Below are positions 22,383 through 32,067 of a DNA stretch of 64,000 nucleotides, in pieces. This DNA is from an uncultured Clostridia bacterium (GTDB lineage Bacteria; Bacillota; Clostridia; Oscillospirales; Ruminococcaceae). The translations under genes were made by a program, and so were the position numbers. Position 1 is the stretch's first letter; each line of letters starts with the position of its first letter. Below the pieces are notes generated by a model. That model was given only the letters and a program-made list of their open reading frames with translations. It ran no database searches and was not told where the DNA came from. The stretch is taken from positions 62,001 to 126,000 of the forward strand of contig CALWNQ010000005.1 of NCBI GenBank assembly GCA_944382875.1, in the 5' to 3' direction.

Positions 22383-24542
22383 TTATTTGCGGCGTTTCTT
22401 GCCAAGGCCGACTACGGCAACAGCGGCAAGCGCCAATGCGCCGACCGCACCGCCAATAGCTTTACCGGTCTGGGGGGCACTCACCTGCGGAACGTCCTCA
22501 TCTTCGATGGTTTCAGAGCCACTCATCGGAGAATCTACCAGAGAGGCTTCCTCTGTTTCGCCTGTCGGAACAGAGGCCAAAGGAGTGTCCGGATCACTGA
22601 TTTCTTCCTCCGGAATACTTTCTTCCGGTTCGCTCACTTCCGGATCACGCTCGGGGAAGCTGGGGAGTTCGGGTTCTTCTTCCGCTACAAAATGTGCTGC
22701 ACGCACTTCCAGCAAACTCCGATAGCCTTCTGCGTTGTACCCAAGAGAATCCGTCGAAGCCGCGCTGCTCCAACGGGAAGCAGCACCGTCCTGATACCAG
22801 GCGTCGATAGCTTTACCAGTCTCGGACAAAATCCAATTGGAACTGGTAGCCGGCAAAACGGTCAGACTATTCACGCCGGAGAAGACGTCCGACGCAGAAG
22901 CAGAAGCAGTGTTGTTATAAACACGTGCAGAGGTTAGATCCATTTTTCCCTCAAATTCCGCACCATAATCGTTCTGCGCAACATAAACGCCGCCGCCGAT
23001 TGTCGCACTGTTGCCAGTAATATCACCGGTTACTTTGACAGGAGTCCAGCTGGAATAAATACCACCGCCATTGCCAACAGCTGTATTCCCCGTAATATTA
23101 CCGTTTACCGTTAAGCCATGCTGATAAACGCAAACTGCACCGCCATTCCGGCCCGCAGTATTGCCAGTCAGATTTCCGTTAACGGTCACAGTTGCCTTGT
23201 TGGAATAAATAGCGCCGCCGTCATATCCCGCGTTGTGGCCGGTAATATCACCGGTTACATTGACAGTAGTCAAATCCTGCGCATAAATGGCGCCGCCATA
23301 GTAAGTCGCACTGTTGCCGGAAAACTCTGCGCCGGAAACAGTCATAGAACAGCTGTTGGTAGCAATCGAGAAGATGCCGCCGTAGCCCGCCTTGTTGTCT
23401 ATAAAGCTGCCGCCATTGACGACAAGACTGCTCTGCATTCCGGTAACGCCATTGATACCCTGCACATGAATGGCGCCGCCCATGGAATCCGAAATGTTGC
23501 CTTCAAAAGTGCAGTTATTTACTTCCACGGTAGATTTGTCGGCAATATAGATGGCGCCGCCGGTATAAACTGTGCTGTTGCCGGTAAATTTGCTGTTATT
23601 AATCGTAAGATGGGTTCCGCCCGCATAAATTGCGCCGCCGCCGGTTGCCGCTTCATTATTTTCAAAAGTAGAATTGGAAATGGTAGCGGTTTCTACACGG
23701 CTGATATTAATTGCGCCGCCACTGCCGGACTGGGTAACATAATGATTATCAGAAAATGTACAGCCGGTGATGGTGATAGATGAACCGGCTTTAACTGCAT
23801 CCGTAGCAGCAACAAAAATCGCACCTTCACTGGAGCAGCCATCAAAAGAGCAGTTTTCCACAGTTAATCCACCGCCAACAAGATTCAGTACGGACTGTGT
23901 AAAGCCGCTAAAGCTACCATTTTTTATGGTAAGCATTTTCATTGCGTCGTTATCCGTTTGACGGGCAGTAACAAATCCTCTGCCATCATAATTCTCTGCG
24001 GAAGTGATAATACAGCCGTTCAGATCAATGGTCAGCTCACGGGTATTGTCATTTTTACCAGGCCAAATCTGAATGGCTCTGTCCAGCTCAACATCCTGCA
24101 AAAGCGTAACAGTGGCACCGGAAGGAGCAGCATTAACTGCTTCCTGGAGCGATTCGTATTTTACGCCATTCATTTCCGCCACATACGCGGATTCTGCGGC
24201 AATCAGGGCATCCAATGCAGCTTCCGCTGTGGTCAAAACATCATAATTTTCAACCAGAGCTTTCTGCGCATCAGTCAGGGCGTCATAGGCAGTCCGGGCG
24301 GCGGCAATATTTTCGCCATCGGTCAACGCAACTTCAGCCGGCAAAGCCGCAATCAGCGATTCTACCGCATCCGCAGCCTCCTGGTCAGAATCCCCATTAC
24401 CAGGCTCAATTCCCCCATTCACGATGACACCATTATCTGTGTCATCTCCTGCAAACGCAGTCATGGAAGTAGCAACACCGGCTGCGCAAATCATTGCCGC
24501 CAAAATAACAGATGTGGTTTTCTTTTTCCAATTATTTTTCAT
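22383..24542 (-). CDS. Sortase-type surface protein 2 with right-handed beta-helix
   Basis: A 719-residue secreted protein. Signal peptide about 1-31 (start MKNNWKKKTTSVILAAMICA). A helical region follows (AAARTAYDALTDAQKALVENYD, shown to 20 residues elsewhere), then a parallel beta-helix from about 160-570 with many repeats such as GGAIY, NNSKFTGNS and VNGNITGNTA. Next come the acidic stalk and SAPQTGKAIGG anchor, nearly the same as in surface protein 1. The ATG at 24542 has AGGAGG 8 nt upstream. Beta-helix repeats suit polysaccharide binding or cleavage, but the catalytic side chains are not evident; adhesion is more likely. Confidence 0.82.
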   Translation of the reverse strand: MKNNWKKKTTSVILAAMICAAGVATSMTAFAGDDTDNGVIVNGGIEPGNGDSDQEAADAVESLIAALPAEVALTDGENIAAARTAYDALTDAQKALVENYDVLTTAEAALDALIAAESAYVAEMNGVKYESLQEAVNAAPSGATVTLLQDVELDRAIQIWPGKNDNTRELTIDLNGCIITSAENYDGRGFVTARQTDNDAMKMLTIKNGSFSGFTQSVLNLVGGGLTVENCSFDGCSSEGAIFVAATDAVKAGSSITITGCTFSDNHYVTQSGSGGAINISRVETATISNSTFENNEAATGGGAIYAGGTHLTINNSKFTGNSTVYTGGAIYIADKSTVEVNNCTFEGNISDSMGGAIHVQGINGVTGMQSSLVVNGGSFIDNKAGYGGIFSIATNSCSMTVSGAEFSGNSATYYGGAIYAQDLTTVNVTGDITGHNAGYDGGAIYSNKATVTVNGNLTGNTAGRNGGAVCVYQHGLTVNGNITGNTAVGNGGGIYSSWTPVKVTGDITGNSATIGGGVYVAQNDYGAEFEGKMDLTSARVYNNTASASASDVFSGVNSLTVLPATSSNWILSETGKAIDAWYQDGAASRWSSAASTDSLGYNAEGYRSLLEVRAAHFVAEEEPELPSFPERDPEVSEPEESIPEEEISDPDTPLASVPTGETEEASLVDSPMSGSETIEDEDVPQVSAPQTGKAIGGAVGALALAAVAVVGLGKKRRK

Positions 24543-24572
24543 TTGGCAAACCTCCTGTTTCGCATTATTTAC

Positions 24573-24622
24573 TAACTTTCTGATGTCAGTATAACATTTT
24601 ATGGTCACATGTCAGTCACAAA
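24573..24622 (-). promoter_or_regulatory. Duplicated promoter region, copy 2
   Basis: Same 50-bp block as at 22248-22297 apart from one base; TATACT on the minus strand is at 24588-24593. Confidence 0.65.
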
Positions 24623-24666
24623 ACAGCAAAACAAACGGAAAAAGTTCTTCTTTTTATTGCTAACTT

Positions 24667-24710
24667 AATTTAAAAATAGAAGCATAAATCCTTTCAGATT
24701 CATGCTTCTA
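24667..24710 (-). terminator. Terminator of the GH13/CPBP operon
   Basis: AGAAGCAT (24678-24685) pairs with ATGCTTCT (24702-24709) in a longer stem; on the minus strand an ATTTTTAAATT tract follows. Confidence 0.75.
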
Positions 24711-24721
24711 TCAAAGAAATA

Positions 24722-25513
24722 TTAAGGAATGTTTCGCCTGGAAAAAAAGCTGTTCCAAAGCAATATACAAACCAGAAGACTAAATATGCCGGTTATGAGA
24801 TATCGGAGAAGAGAACCCGATATTATCTGGTAGTACACCGAGCTTTCATCCAAAAGGAAGCTCGGCAGCGAAGCCAGGTTAAAGCCCATATGCGCCGCAA
24901 TCGAAACGCTCAGACTGCCGCGCCGATGATTCATCACCGTAAAAACAAACCCCATAAAAAACGCATAGGCAATCCAGACCGGGTGCATATGCGCCGTTCC
25001 GAACAGCAGCGCCGAACATCCCGCAGCCAGCCAGAACGGCATCGCTTCTTCAAAGGAACGGAATATCATCCCCCGGAACAGAATCTCCTCACAGACCGGC
25101 GCAAACAGCACAATCGACAGGATGGAGACAACCGACTGTTCCGGCGTATAGATTCCGGACGACTGCTCAGCATAGCTCTCAAGCCAGGACGCCGGTAAAA
25201 ACGCCATCAGAAAACTCACCGCCGTGTTGCCGAACAACCCCAGCGCAAAAGCCGCCGCATGAGGCACAATCCCCGTCCGCTTCGGCGCAAACCCAAGAGA
25301 TTCAGCCGGATGCCTGCTGCGCAGCAGCCACACACCCAACAGCAGGATCGTTGTTATCAAGGTGGAAAAATACTGCAGGAAATTGACCGCAGCATTCACA
25401 TTGTCGGGCGAAAAAATTCCGATCGTCAACAGAATGGCAGTTGGAAGCATCAGGAAGATCAGAAAAATCCCGATTCCGCGCAGAATCGCTAAAACACGCT
25501 GCATGACCGGCAT
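24722..25513 (-). CDS. CPBP-family intramembrane metalloprotease
   Basis: A 263-residue membrane protein of the CAAX-protease/bacteriocin-processing family, with about seven to eight hydrophobic segments. Catalytic motifs are CEEILFRGMIFRSF (EExxxR) and the HMHPVW and AAHMGFNL histidines. GGAGGAGGAATGAT lies before the ATG at 25513. The gene starts 1 nt after the GH13 stop, so it is coupled to that hydrolase. A link between the protease and starch hydrolysis is not known; it may only share the promoter. Confidence 0.88.
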   Translation of the reverse strand: MPVMQRVLAILRGIGIFLIFLMLPTAILLTIGIFSPDNVNAAVNFLQYFSTLITTILLLGVWLLRSRHPAESLGFAPKRTGIVPHAAAFALGLFGNTAVSFLMAFLPASWLESYAEQSSGIYTPEQSVVSILSIVLFAPVCEEILFRGMIFRSFEEAMPFWLAAGCSALLFGTAHMHPVWIAYAFFMGFVFTVMNHRRGSLSVSIAAHMGFNLASLPSFLLDESSVYYQIISGSLLRYLITGIFSLLVCILLWNSFFSRRNIP

Positions 25514-25514
25514 A

Positions 25515-27371
25515 TCATTCCTCCTCCCAAAGCCGCAGAATCGCGCCGCTCTGCGGCGGGAGCGTCAGCTCCCCGTCTGCCAGCACCACTTCTCCCACCG
25601 AAAAGAGCAGCTCAGCTTTGCCGGAAAGGATAAGCTTTCGGGATTCCGGAGCGGTACAGACCGCAGCCGCCAGTTCCCCGCGGCGAAATGCCGCAAGCCC
25701 CTGCTCCGCGGAAAGGAACACAAGCGGTGATTTCATCGCCTGCGGATGCCGGCGCCGAAGCTGCCCCAGCTTTTTAAAGAAGGACAAAAGCTCCGGATCC
25801 TCCCGGCCCCACGGATAACAGCGCCGGTTCCACGGATCCGAAAAACCGCTCAGCCCCGCTTCGTCCCCGTAATACAGGCTGGGAAAACCCGGCAGCGTGT
25901 ACTGAAAAATAGCCGCCAGCTCCAGTCCCACCCGGCCGCGCTCCAGTTCCTCCGGTGTGGGCTGGTAGTTGCCCTGTTCCAAACCGTCCACCGGATGCTG
26001 TACCCCAAGCACCGTCCGTGCCCGCGCCGTATCGTGGGTAGAAATCGGATTCATCAGCCCCCGGATGGCCGGACGCGGATAGTGGTCCAAAAGGGACAGG
26101 ATCCGCCGCCGGAACAAAACGCCGTCCCCGCCCGAAACAAAATCCAGCACTGCTGTCCGCCATGGGTAATTCATTACCCCGTCCAGCTGGCTTCCCAGCA
26201 GATAGGAACGGCGCTGACCGTAGCTTTCCTTATTGGAAGCGTCTTCCCACACCTCGCCCAAAAGATAAGAGCCGGAGGAATTCTGCTTCACACGGCGGCG
26301 AACCGCCTCGAGAAAGCCGTCGGGCAGCTCATCGGCCACATCCAGCCGCCAGCCCGCCGCGCCGCGCTTCATCCAATAGTCGAGAACACCGTTTTTTCCA
26401 CAGATAAATTCTTCAAATCCGGGATCTTCCTCATTGACATTGGGCAGCGTGGTAAACCCCCACCAGCAGTCATAATCGGTGCGCTCCGGATTCTTGAAAC
26501 GATACCACGGCGCATAAGGCGAATCCTTCGACTGCCAGGCGCCGACATCGGGATAATGGTTTTCGCGGTTGAAATACCGGCTGTCCGAACCGGTATGGGA
26601 AAACACACCATCCAGAATCACCCGGATTCCCCGCTTGGCAGCCTGCTGACAGAGCTTTTTGAAATCCTCCTCGGTTCCCAAATACGGATCAATCGCCTTA
26701 TAATCCCCGGTATTGTAACGATGGTTGGAAGCCGATTCAAAAATCGGATTCAGATACAGCACCGTCACTCCCAAAGAGGCAATATAATCGAGCTTTTCAA
26801 GAATGCCCCGGAGATTGCCGCCGAAAAAGTCGTTGGCGCTGTATTCGGGAACATCCGCTTTAAAAAGCGGACGGCCGTACCAATCCCGATGGACGCTCCG
26901 GCTGTTGCGGACAGCCGGCAGCGGCGTTTTTCCGCTCCGGCGGAAACGGTCGGGGAAAATCTGGTACATAATCCCGCCGTCCAGCCAGGCCGGCACCGCA
27001 TAATCCGCCGCACATACCGTGAGCTGCCACTCCGGCAAAAAATCCCGGATAACGGCAGAGGCATCCTCATCCCGGCCGACAAACAAAATCCCCCATTCGG
27101 CTTCGATTTCAAACCGGTAAAAATACAGTCCCTTTTGTTCGACAGAAAATTCCGCTTCATATATGGTAAAATCAGTAGTGGATTGTGTGGGGACAAGTTC
27201 CACCGCACGCGCTTCTGTGCTGGTATCCTCCCGCAGTTTCAGCGTAACGCCTTTTGCGGGAAACCCCTTTTCCAGATAAAAGCAAATGCGGATTTTTTCC
27301 CGCTCCGACACCGCGCCAAACGGTGTTTTGCATGACAAATCCCATGCATTATAGTAAATTGCCGGCTGCAC
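25515..27371 (-). CDS. GH13 alpha-glucosidase/neopullulanase-type hydrolase
   Basis: A 618-residue alpha-amylase-family enzyme. An N-terminal CBM34-like domain (about 1-120) precedes the catalytic barrel, which has the four signatures: DGVFSHTG, GWRLDVADEL (nucleophile Asp), LLGEVWED (acid/base Glu) and ISTHDTAR (transition-state Asp). No signal peptide, so it acts on internal maltodextrins. The start is taken as GTG 27371, 10 nt after AAAAGGAG; a TTG further upstream (27398) lacks such a site. It diverges from the glycogen operon, so it may take part in glycogen breakdown. Confidence 0.88.
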   Translation of the reverse strand: MQPAIYYNAWDLSCKTPFGAVSEREKIRICFYLEKGFPAKGVTLKLREDTSTEARAVELVPTQSTTDFTIYEAEFSVEQKGLYFYRFEIEAEWGILFVGRDEDASAVIRDFLPEWQLTVCAADYAVPAWLDGGIMYQIFPDRFRRSGKTPLPAVRNSRSVHRDWYGRPLFKADVPEYSANDFFGGNLRGILEKLDYIASLGVTVLYLNPIFESASNHRYNTGDYKAIDPYLGTEEDFKKLCQQAAKRGIRVILDGVFSHTGSDSRYFNRENHYPDVGAWQSKDSPYAPWYRFKNPERTDYDCWWGFTTLPNVNEEDPGFEEFICGKNGVLDYWMKRGAAGWRLDVADELPDGFLEAVRRRVKQNSSGSYLLGEVWEDASNKESYGQRRSYLLGSQLDGVMNYPWRTAVLDFVSGGDGVLFRRRILSLLDHYPRPAIRGLMNPISTHDTARARTVLGVQHPVDGLEQGNYQPTPEELERGRVGLELAAIFQYTLPGFPSLYYGDEAGLSGFSDPWNRRCYPWGREDPELLSFFKKLGQLRRRHPQAMKSPLVFLSAEQGLAAFRRGELAAAVCTAPESRKLILSGKAELLFSVGEVVLADGELTLPPQSGAILRLWEEE

Positions 27372-27462
27372 GAATACACTTCTCCTTTTCCGGGGCAAAG
27401 CCCCAAAATTCCGCCGCTGCGGTTTCCGCTTCTATTTTTCTCCGCGGCAGAGTCCATTATTT

Positions 27463-27491
27463 ATTATACAATGAAATCGGCAGGATGTACA
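27463..27491 (-). promoter_or_regulatory. Promoter of GH13/CPBP operon
   Basis: On the minus strand, TGTACA (27486-27491), 17-bp spacer, TATAAT (27463-27468). Confidence 0.6.
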
Positions 27492-27581
27492 CCGGTTTGT
27501 GAAAAATTCCCGATAATCATATCGCACAAAAAAATAAAGAATGTTTCTACATTTGTTACGTGGTTTTTACATAGTCGATTA

Positions 27582-27610
27582 TTTACAAAAACAACAGTTT
27601 GTGATAGAAT
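27582..27610 (+). promoter_or_regulatory. Promoter of the glycogen operon
   Basis: TTTACA (27582-27587), 17-bp spacer, TAGAAT (27605-27610). Confidence 0.65.
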
Positions 27611-27864
27611 GTAATTGTATCAAATATACACAATCCAAATGTTTCAAAAATTTGTTAAAAAGTTCGAAAAATCATTGTCTTTCTGGATATTTTTCCCATA
27701 TTTCATGATTTTTTGGTGTCACAACACGAGTTTGCATGATCTTTACATTTTATTTTTGTAAATTTTGTATGCTCCCGTTCTGCTGCAAAAAAATGATTGG
27801 GTTTGAACTGCAGCACTTGTTGTTAAAATGCACAAAGGATTTGGAATTGTGATGTGGATACAGA

Positions 27865-29574
27865 ATGGAGAATTTGCACATCATGTCTTTTTCTATCAAC
27901 TCCTGGCGGGAAGGAACGGCACAAAATGCATGGGAATATTTTGGCTGCCACCGTGAAAACGGGGCAACGGTATTCCGTGTCTGGGCACCGGGAGCCCGGG
28001 CTGTGTATGTAACCGGTTCTTTTTGCGGATGGGATCCGCACCGCCATATCGCAGAAGAAATTGCACCGGACATTTATCAGTGTGTCTTAAGCGGTATATC
28101 CCAGTATGAAACCTATAAATATGTGCTGATTACCGAAAACGGAACCGAGCTTTACAAATCCGATCCCTTTGCGTTCCACGCGGAAACGCCGCCGGCCAAC
28201 GCGTCCAAGGTTTATTACCCGCCGGACTACGAATGGAACGATCAGAAATGGATCGCAAAACGCAAAACCAGCGAACAGCCTTTAAGCATCTATCAAATCC
28301 ATGCCGGATCTTTCCGTACCTATGCCAACGGAGAGGTTTTAAACTACCGGAAGCTGGGCGAGGAAGCGGTTGCCCATCTGAAAACGCTGGGGTTCACCCA
28401 TCTTGGACTGATGCCGCTCACCGAACACCTGGATACCGCTTCGGGCGGGCGAAATCCCACCGGATTTTTTGCCCTGACTTCCCGTTACGGCGTGCCGCGG
28501 GATTTCTGCCGGATGGTGGAGCTGCTGCATCAGGCCGATATCGGCGTCTTCATGGATTTCTGCCTGCTGGGCTTTCCGAAAGACGATTTTGGGCTGTCTG
28601 ATTTTGCGGGGCATCACTGCTATGAAAGCGAATGCCGGAACAACTGGTGTTTCTTTGATTTTGAAAAACCGGAGGTCAGAAGTTTCCTCTTTTCTTCTGC
28701 CAACTACTTTCTTCGGAATTTCCATCTGGACGGCCTGCGAATCCTTTATGCGGAGGAAATTGCCAGACATCCCGGCGGAACCCAGTTCCTGTGCGATTTC
28801 TGCCGCCTGATTTCCGCCGAATTCCCGGATGTGATTCTGGCGGGCGGCGCTTCGGATGTCGGATTCCATCGGACGCTCAACTCCGCCATGGCAGGCGCTG
28901 TGATGGATCTCGCCTGCGGAAAGGAAACTGTCCTGCCGCTTCCCGAACAGAACTGCATCCAGCAGCTTGACCTGGATCTCACCCGTTCGGAAACGCTGAT
29001 TTCCAGGATGCCGGGCAGCTACGATGAAAAGTTTTCCCGGCTGCGCGCCGTACTTGCCTTCCTGATGGCGCTTCCCGGCAGCAAGCTCTGGCTGATGGGA
29101 AACGAATTTGCCCAGTTTGAAGTCTGGTCCCCCTGGCATGAGCTGGACTGGCTGCTGCTCGATTACGACATGCACCGCCGCTTTTTGGCCATGTCCCGGC
29201 GGCTGAGCAACTTTTACCGTAAAACCGCTGCCATTTGGGAAGAAACGCCCATGGAGCAGCATTTTACCGTCATTGATCCCCACGGGGTGCCGGGCGTGCG
29301 GGGCTTTATCCGGAAGGACAGCAACGGCAACCAAATTTTTGTCCTTTCTAACTTCTCGGACCAGCCAGTCAGCCCTTTCGTCACCGGTGTGGAAAAACGC
29401 GGCAAGTACGCCGAGCTTTTCAGCACCGATGAGCTCCAATACGGAGGAGAAGGCCGGAGCAGCGGCGTGAATTTTGCACGGCTGCGCCCGGCGGATGGGC
29501 AGCCCTACTGCATCGAAGCTGAGCTGCCGCCCCGTTCCACCGTCTACCTTTATAAGGCGGCTGGTCTGAAATAA
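27865..29574 (+). CDS. GlgB-like protein with degenerate active site (probable pseudoenzyme)
   Basis: A 569-residue protein that aligns over its length with glycogen branching enzyme: CBM48-like FRVWAPGARAVYVTG at about 37-51, EQPLSIYQIHAGSFR at 137-151, FLRNFHLDGLR at 282-292, RMPGSYDEKFSRLRA at 381-395 and LWLMGNEFAQ at 408-417. But the four GH13 motifs are altered: region I keeps D231 but has G236 for His; in region II Leu294 replaces the nucleophile Asp (DGLRILYAE); in region III GG at 327-328 replaces the acid/base Glu; region IV reads QLDLDL instead of SHDE. It is also shorter than GlgB (about 630-730). A binding or scaffold role is likely. The first ATG, 27865, has no strong ribosome site; ATG 27883 is an alternative. 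Confidence 0.85.
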   Translation: MENLHIMSFSINSWREGTAQNAWEYFGCHRENGATVFRVWAPGARAVYVTGSFCGWDPHRHIAEEIAPDIYQCVLSGISQYETYKYVLITENGTELYKSDPFAFHAETPPANASKVYYPPDYEWNDQKWIAKRKTSEQPLSIYQIHAGSFRTYANGEVLNYRKLGEEAVAHLKTLGFTHLGLMPLTEHLDTASGGRNPTGFFALTSRYGVPRDFCRMVELLHQADIGVFMDFCLLGFPKDDFGLSDFAGHHCYESECRNNWCFFDFEKPEVRSFLFSSANYFLRNFHLDGLRILYAEEIARHPGGTQFLCDFCRLISAEFPDVILAGGASDVGFHRTLNSAMAGAVMDLACGKETVLPLPEQNCIQQLDLDLTRSETLISRMPGSYDEKFSRLRAVLAFLMALPGSKLWLMGNEFAQFEVWSPWHELDWLLLDYDMHRRFLAMSRRLSNFYRKTAAIWEETPMEQHFTVIDPHGVPGVRGFIRKDSNGNQIFVLSNFSDQPVSPFVTGVEKRGKYAELFSTDELQYGGEGRSSGVNFARLRPADGQPYCIEAELPPRSTVYLYKAAGLK

Positions 29575-29623
29575 TTTTGTCGTCGTTCCACAACCATTAT
29601 TATAAACAATGAGGTGTACCATC

Positions 29624-30829
29624 ATGAAACAGCAAAAAGAAATGATCACCATGCTTCTGGCAGGCGGCCAGGGCAGCCGGCTCTATGTCCTCACCAAGGA
29701 AGTAGCTAAGCCTGCTGTTCCGTTCGGCGGAAAGTACCGCATCATCGATTTCCCTCTTTCCAACTGTGCCAACTCCGGCATTGACACCGTCGGCGTCCTC
29801 ACCCAGTATCGTCCCTTGGAACTGAACTCCTACATCGGCAACGGACAGCCCTGGGACCTTGACCGCATGAACGGCGGCGTGTACATCCTCCCCCCCTATG
29901 CCACCGACAAGGACAGCCAGTGGTACAAAGGCACAGCCAACGCCATCTATCAGAACATCAACTTCATCGACCGCTACAACCCCGAAAACGTCCTGATCCT
30001 CTCCGGTGACCATATCTACAAGATGGACTACGCCAAAATGCTGGCTTACCACAAGGAGAAAAAAGCGGACGCAACCATTGCGGTGCTGGATGTTTCCCTC
30101 GAGGAAGCAAGCCGCTTTGGCATTATGAATACCAACGACGACAACTCCATCTATGAATTTGAGGAAAAACCCAAACACCCCAAATCCACTAAAGCTTCGA
30201 TGGGGATTTACATCTTTAACTGGCAAAAGCTTCGCCAGTACCTCATCGACGATGAAAACACTCCCGGCAGCTCCAACGACTTTGGCAAAAATATCATCCC
30301 TGCCATGCTTGCCAACAAGGAGCGGATGTTTGCCTATCAGTTCAACGGCTACTGGAAAGATGTTGGAACCATTGAGAGCCTGTGGGAAGCCAACATGGAT
30401 CTGCTGAACCCCAAATCCAACATCAACCTGGATTCCGACTGGCGTATCTTTGCCCGCAACGAGCCGCATCCGCCGCACTTTGTCGGCGATAAGGCGCAGA
30501 TTGCCGAATCGATCGTATCCGAAGGCTGCGATATTAACGGCAAGCTCTGGTACACTGTCCTCTTCTCCGGCGTTACCGTTGAGGAAGGCGCCGAATTGAA
30601 TTCCGCAGTTGTGATGAGCAATTCGGTAATCCAAAAGGGCGCTACTGTTAAATACGCCATTATCGCGGAAGACGCTATCATTGAAGAAGGTGCTGTTGTC
30701 GGTGATGATCCTTGCAACTGCTCGGATCCGTCTGAATGGGGCATCGCAGTAATCGGCCGCGGCGCCGTTGTCAAAAAGGGCCAGGTCGTCCGTCCCAAGG
30801 AAATGATCGAACCCGGCGCAAACCGCTGA
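29624..30829 (+). CDS. glgC: Glucose-1-phosphate adenylyltransferase, catalytic subunit
   Basis: Makes ADP-glucose, the donor for glycogen synthesis, from ATP and glucose-1-phosphate. The 401-residue protein has the nucleotide loop [11 protein letters not shown] at 10-20, [20 protein letters not shown], and a C-terminal left-handed beta-helix with hexapeptide-like repeats ([16 protein letters not shown]). ATG 29624 follows GAGGTG; an in-frame ATG five codons earlier lacks it. glgD lies 43 nt downstream, and the pair probably forms the heteromeric enzyme known from Bacillus/Geobacillus. Confidence 0.95.
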   Translation: MKQQKEMITMLLAGGQGSRLYVLTKEVAKPAVPFGGKYRIIDFPLSNCANSGIDTVGVLTQYRPLELNSYIGNGQPWDLDRMNGGVYILPPYATDKDSQWYKGTANAIYQNINFIDRYNPENVLILSGDHIYKMDYAKMLAYHKEKKADATIAVLDVSLEEASRFGIMNTNDDNSIYEFEEKPKHPKSTKASMGIYIFNWQKLRQYLIDDENTPGSSNDFGKNIIPAMLANKERMFAYQFNGYWKDVGTIESLWEANMDLLNPKSNINLDSDWRIFARNEPHPPHFVGDKAQIAESIVSEGCDINGKLWYTVLFSGVTVEEGAELNSAVVMSNSVIQKGATVKYAIIAEDAIIEEGAVVGDDPCNCSDPSEWGIAVIGRGAVVKKGQVVRPKEMIEPGANR

Positions 30830-30872
30830 ATATCCGGAACGAAATGAGAAACAAGATGGAGGTACAACCACT

Positions 30873-31991
30873 ATGACTTCGAAAACCATATGTATTTTAT
30901 TTGCCGAAAGCTACGGTGTTTCGCCTACCGAGCTGGCTGCGGAACGCACCCTTGCCACTGTCCCCTTTGCAGGGCGTTACCGCCTGATTGACTTTGTTCT
31001 CTCCTCTCTGGTCAAAGCCCGGATTGATGAAATCGGCGTCATTACCAAAGAACACTACGGCTCCTTAAGCGACCATCTCGGCTGGGGCAAGGACTGGGAT
31101 CTGGACCGCAAAAACGGCGGTTTAAAAATCCTCACCCCCTTTACCAAAGCTGAATCCGCCAGCACCCGCAACCGCAGCAAGATCGACGCGCTGCTTTCGG
31201 TTAAACGCTTTATCGAAAAAGCGGACGCGGACTACATCATTCTCTCGGACAGCAACCTGGTCATGAATATCGACTTTGAATCGATGCTGCAGTATCATGT
31301 CGACCGCGCCGCCGATATCACCGTGCTGTATCAGACCAAAGTCTGTCCCAACCACACCGGCTGCGTGATCGATATGGATGAATCCGGCTGCGTGATCGAC
31401 GCTTACTATTCCTCCATCCAGCACATGGAACCACAGAACGCCGCTTTCGGTGTTTATATTATCAACAAATCCCTGCTCCTTTCGCTGCTTGACCGCGCTT
31501 ACACCTTTGGTTGGGTGGACTTTGACCGCGACTTCATCACCAAAAACCTCAACAAGCTCAAGGTGTTCGGTTTTGCACACGAGGGATTCTCGGCTGTCAT
31601 CAACACGGTTACCGATTACTATGATGCCAGCATGAAGGTTTTGAACCGTGAAACCCGCCACGAGCTGTTCTATGGGGATACCCCCATCTTCACCCGAGTG
31701 AAAAACTCTGTCCCCACCATCTATGGCTTTGACGGCAAGGTTTCCAACTCGCTGATTGCGGATGGATGCAAGATTGACGGCGAAATCAACAACTGCATCA
31801 TCTTCCGTGACGTTGTAGTCGAAAAAGGTGCCGTTCTCAACAACTGCATCATCATGCAGAATACCGTTATCCAAAGCGAAGCCCGTTTGAACTGCGTCAT
31901 CACCGACAAGGATGTTGTCATCGGCGGCGGACATGCGCTTTCCGGTTATCAAACCTATCCCTTTGTCATCGCAAAAGGCCAGAATGTTTAA
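30873..31991 (+). CDS. glgD: GlgD, non-catalytic ADP-glucose pyrophosphorylase subunit
   Basis: A 372-residue GlgC paralogue. It keeps the fold and pieces such as TVPFAGRYRLIDFVLSSL and the beta-helix tail (GCKIDGEINNCIIFRDVVVEKGAVLNN in part), but the GGxGxRL catalytic loop is absent: the N-terminus reads ICILFAESYGVSPTEL. In Bacilli GlgD modulates GlgC activity. GGAGG 8 nt upstream of the ATG. It lies between glgC and glgA. A hairpin after its stop may reduce read-through. Confidence 0.93.
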   Translation: MTSKTICILFAESYGVSPTELAAERTLATVPFAGRYRLIDFVLSSLVKARIDEIGVITKEHYGSLSDHLGWGKDWDLDRKNGGLKILTPFTKAESASTRNRSKIDALLSVKRFIEKADADYIILSDSNLVMNIDFESMLQYHVDRAADITVLYQTKVCPNHTGCVIDMDESGCVIDAYYSSIQHMEPQNAAFGVYIINKSLLLSLLDRAYTFGWVDFDRDFITKNLNKLKVFGFAHEGFSAVINTVTDYYDASMKVLNRETRHELFYGDTPIFTRVKNSVPTIYGFDGKVSNSLIADGCKIDGEINNCIIFRDVVVEKGAVLNNCIIMQNTVIQSEARLNCVITDKDVVIGGGHALSGYQTYPFVIAKGQNV

Positions 31992-32003
31992 AATTCGATA
32001 AGA

Positions 32004-32042
32004 TAAGCGGGTTTTCCCGCCGCAAAACCCGCTTTTCCTTTC
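32004..32042 (+). terminator. Hairpin between glgD and glgA
   Basis: GCGGGTTTT pairs with AAAACCCGC, followed by TTTTCCTTT. As glgA lies 26 nt further on without an evident promoter, it is probably a partial terminator. Confidence 0.65.
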
Positions 32043-32067
32043 CTGCGGCGGAGAAAGAGGTTTTTCT

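Larger units (their letters stand above)
27372..27864. other. AT-rich divergent control region between GH13 and glycogen operons
   Basis: No gene is seen in this 490-bp gap. It has one promoter on each strand (27463-27491 minus, 27582-27610 plus), a GC hairpin by the GH13 start (GGGGCAAAGCCCC), and a leader of roughly 245 nt before the first glycogen gene. That leader is very AT-rich, with repeated TTTTT and AAAAA runs. No riboswitch is recognised. Confidence 0.6.

Noticed and set aside
22980-23780. Repeated short units that could suggest a CRISPR array
   Set aside because: They are degenerate coding repeats of the beta-helix surface protein, with no exact repeat/spacer pattern.
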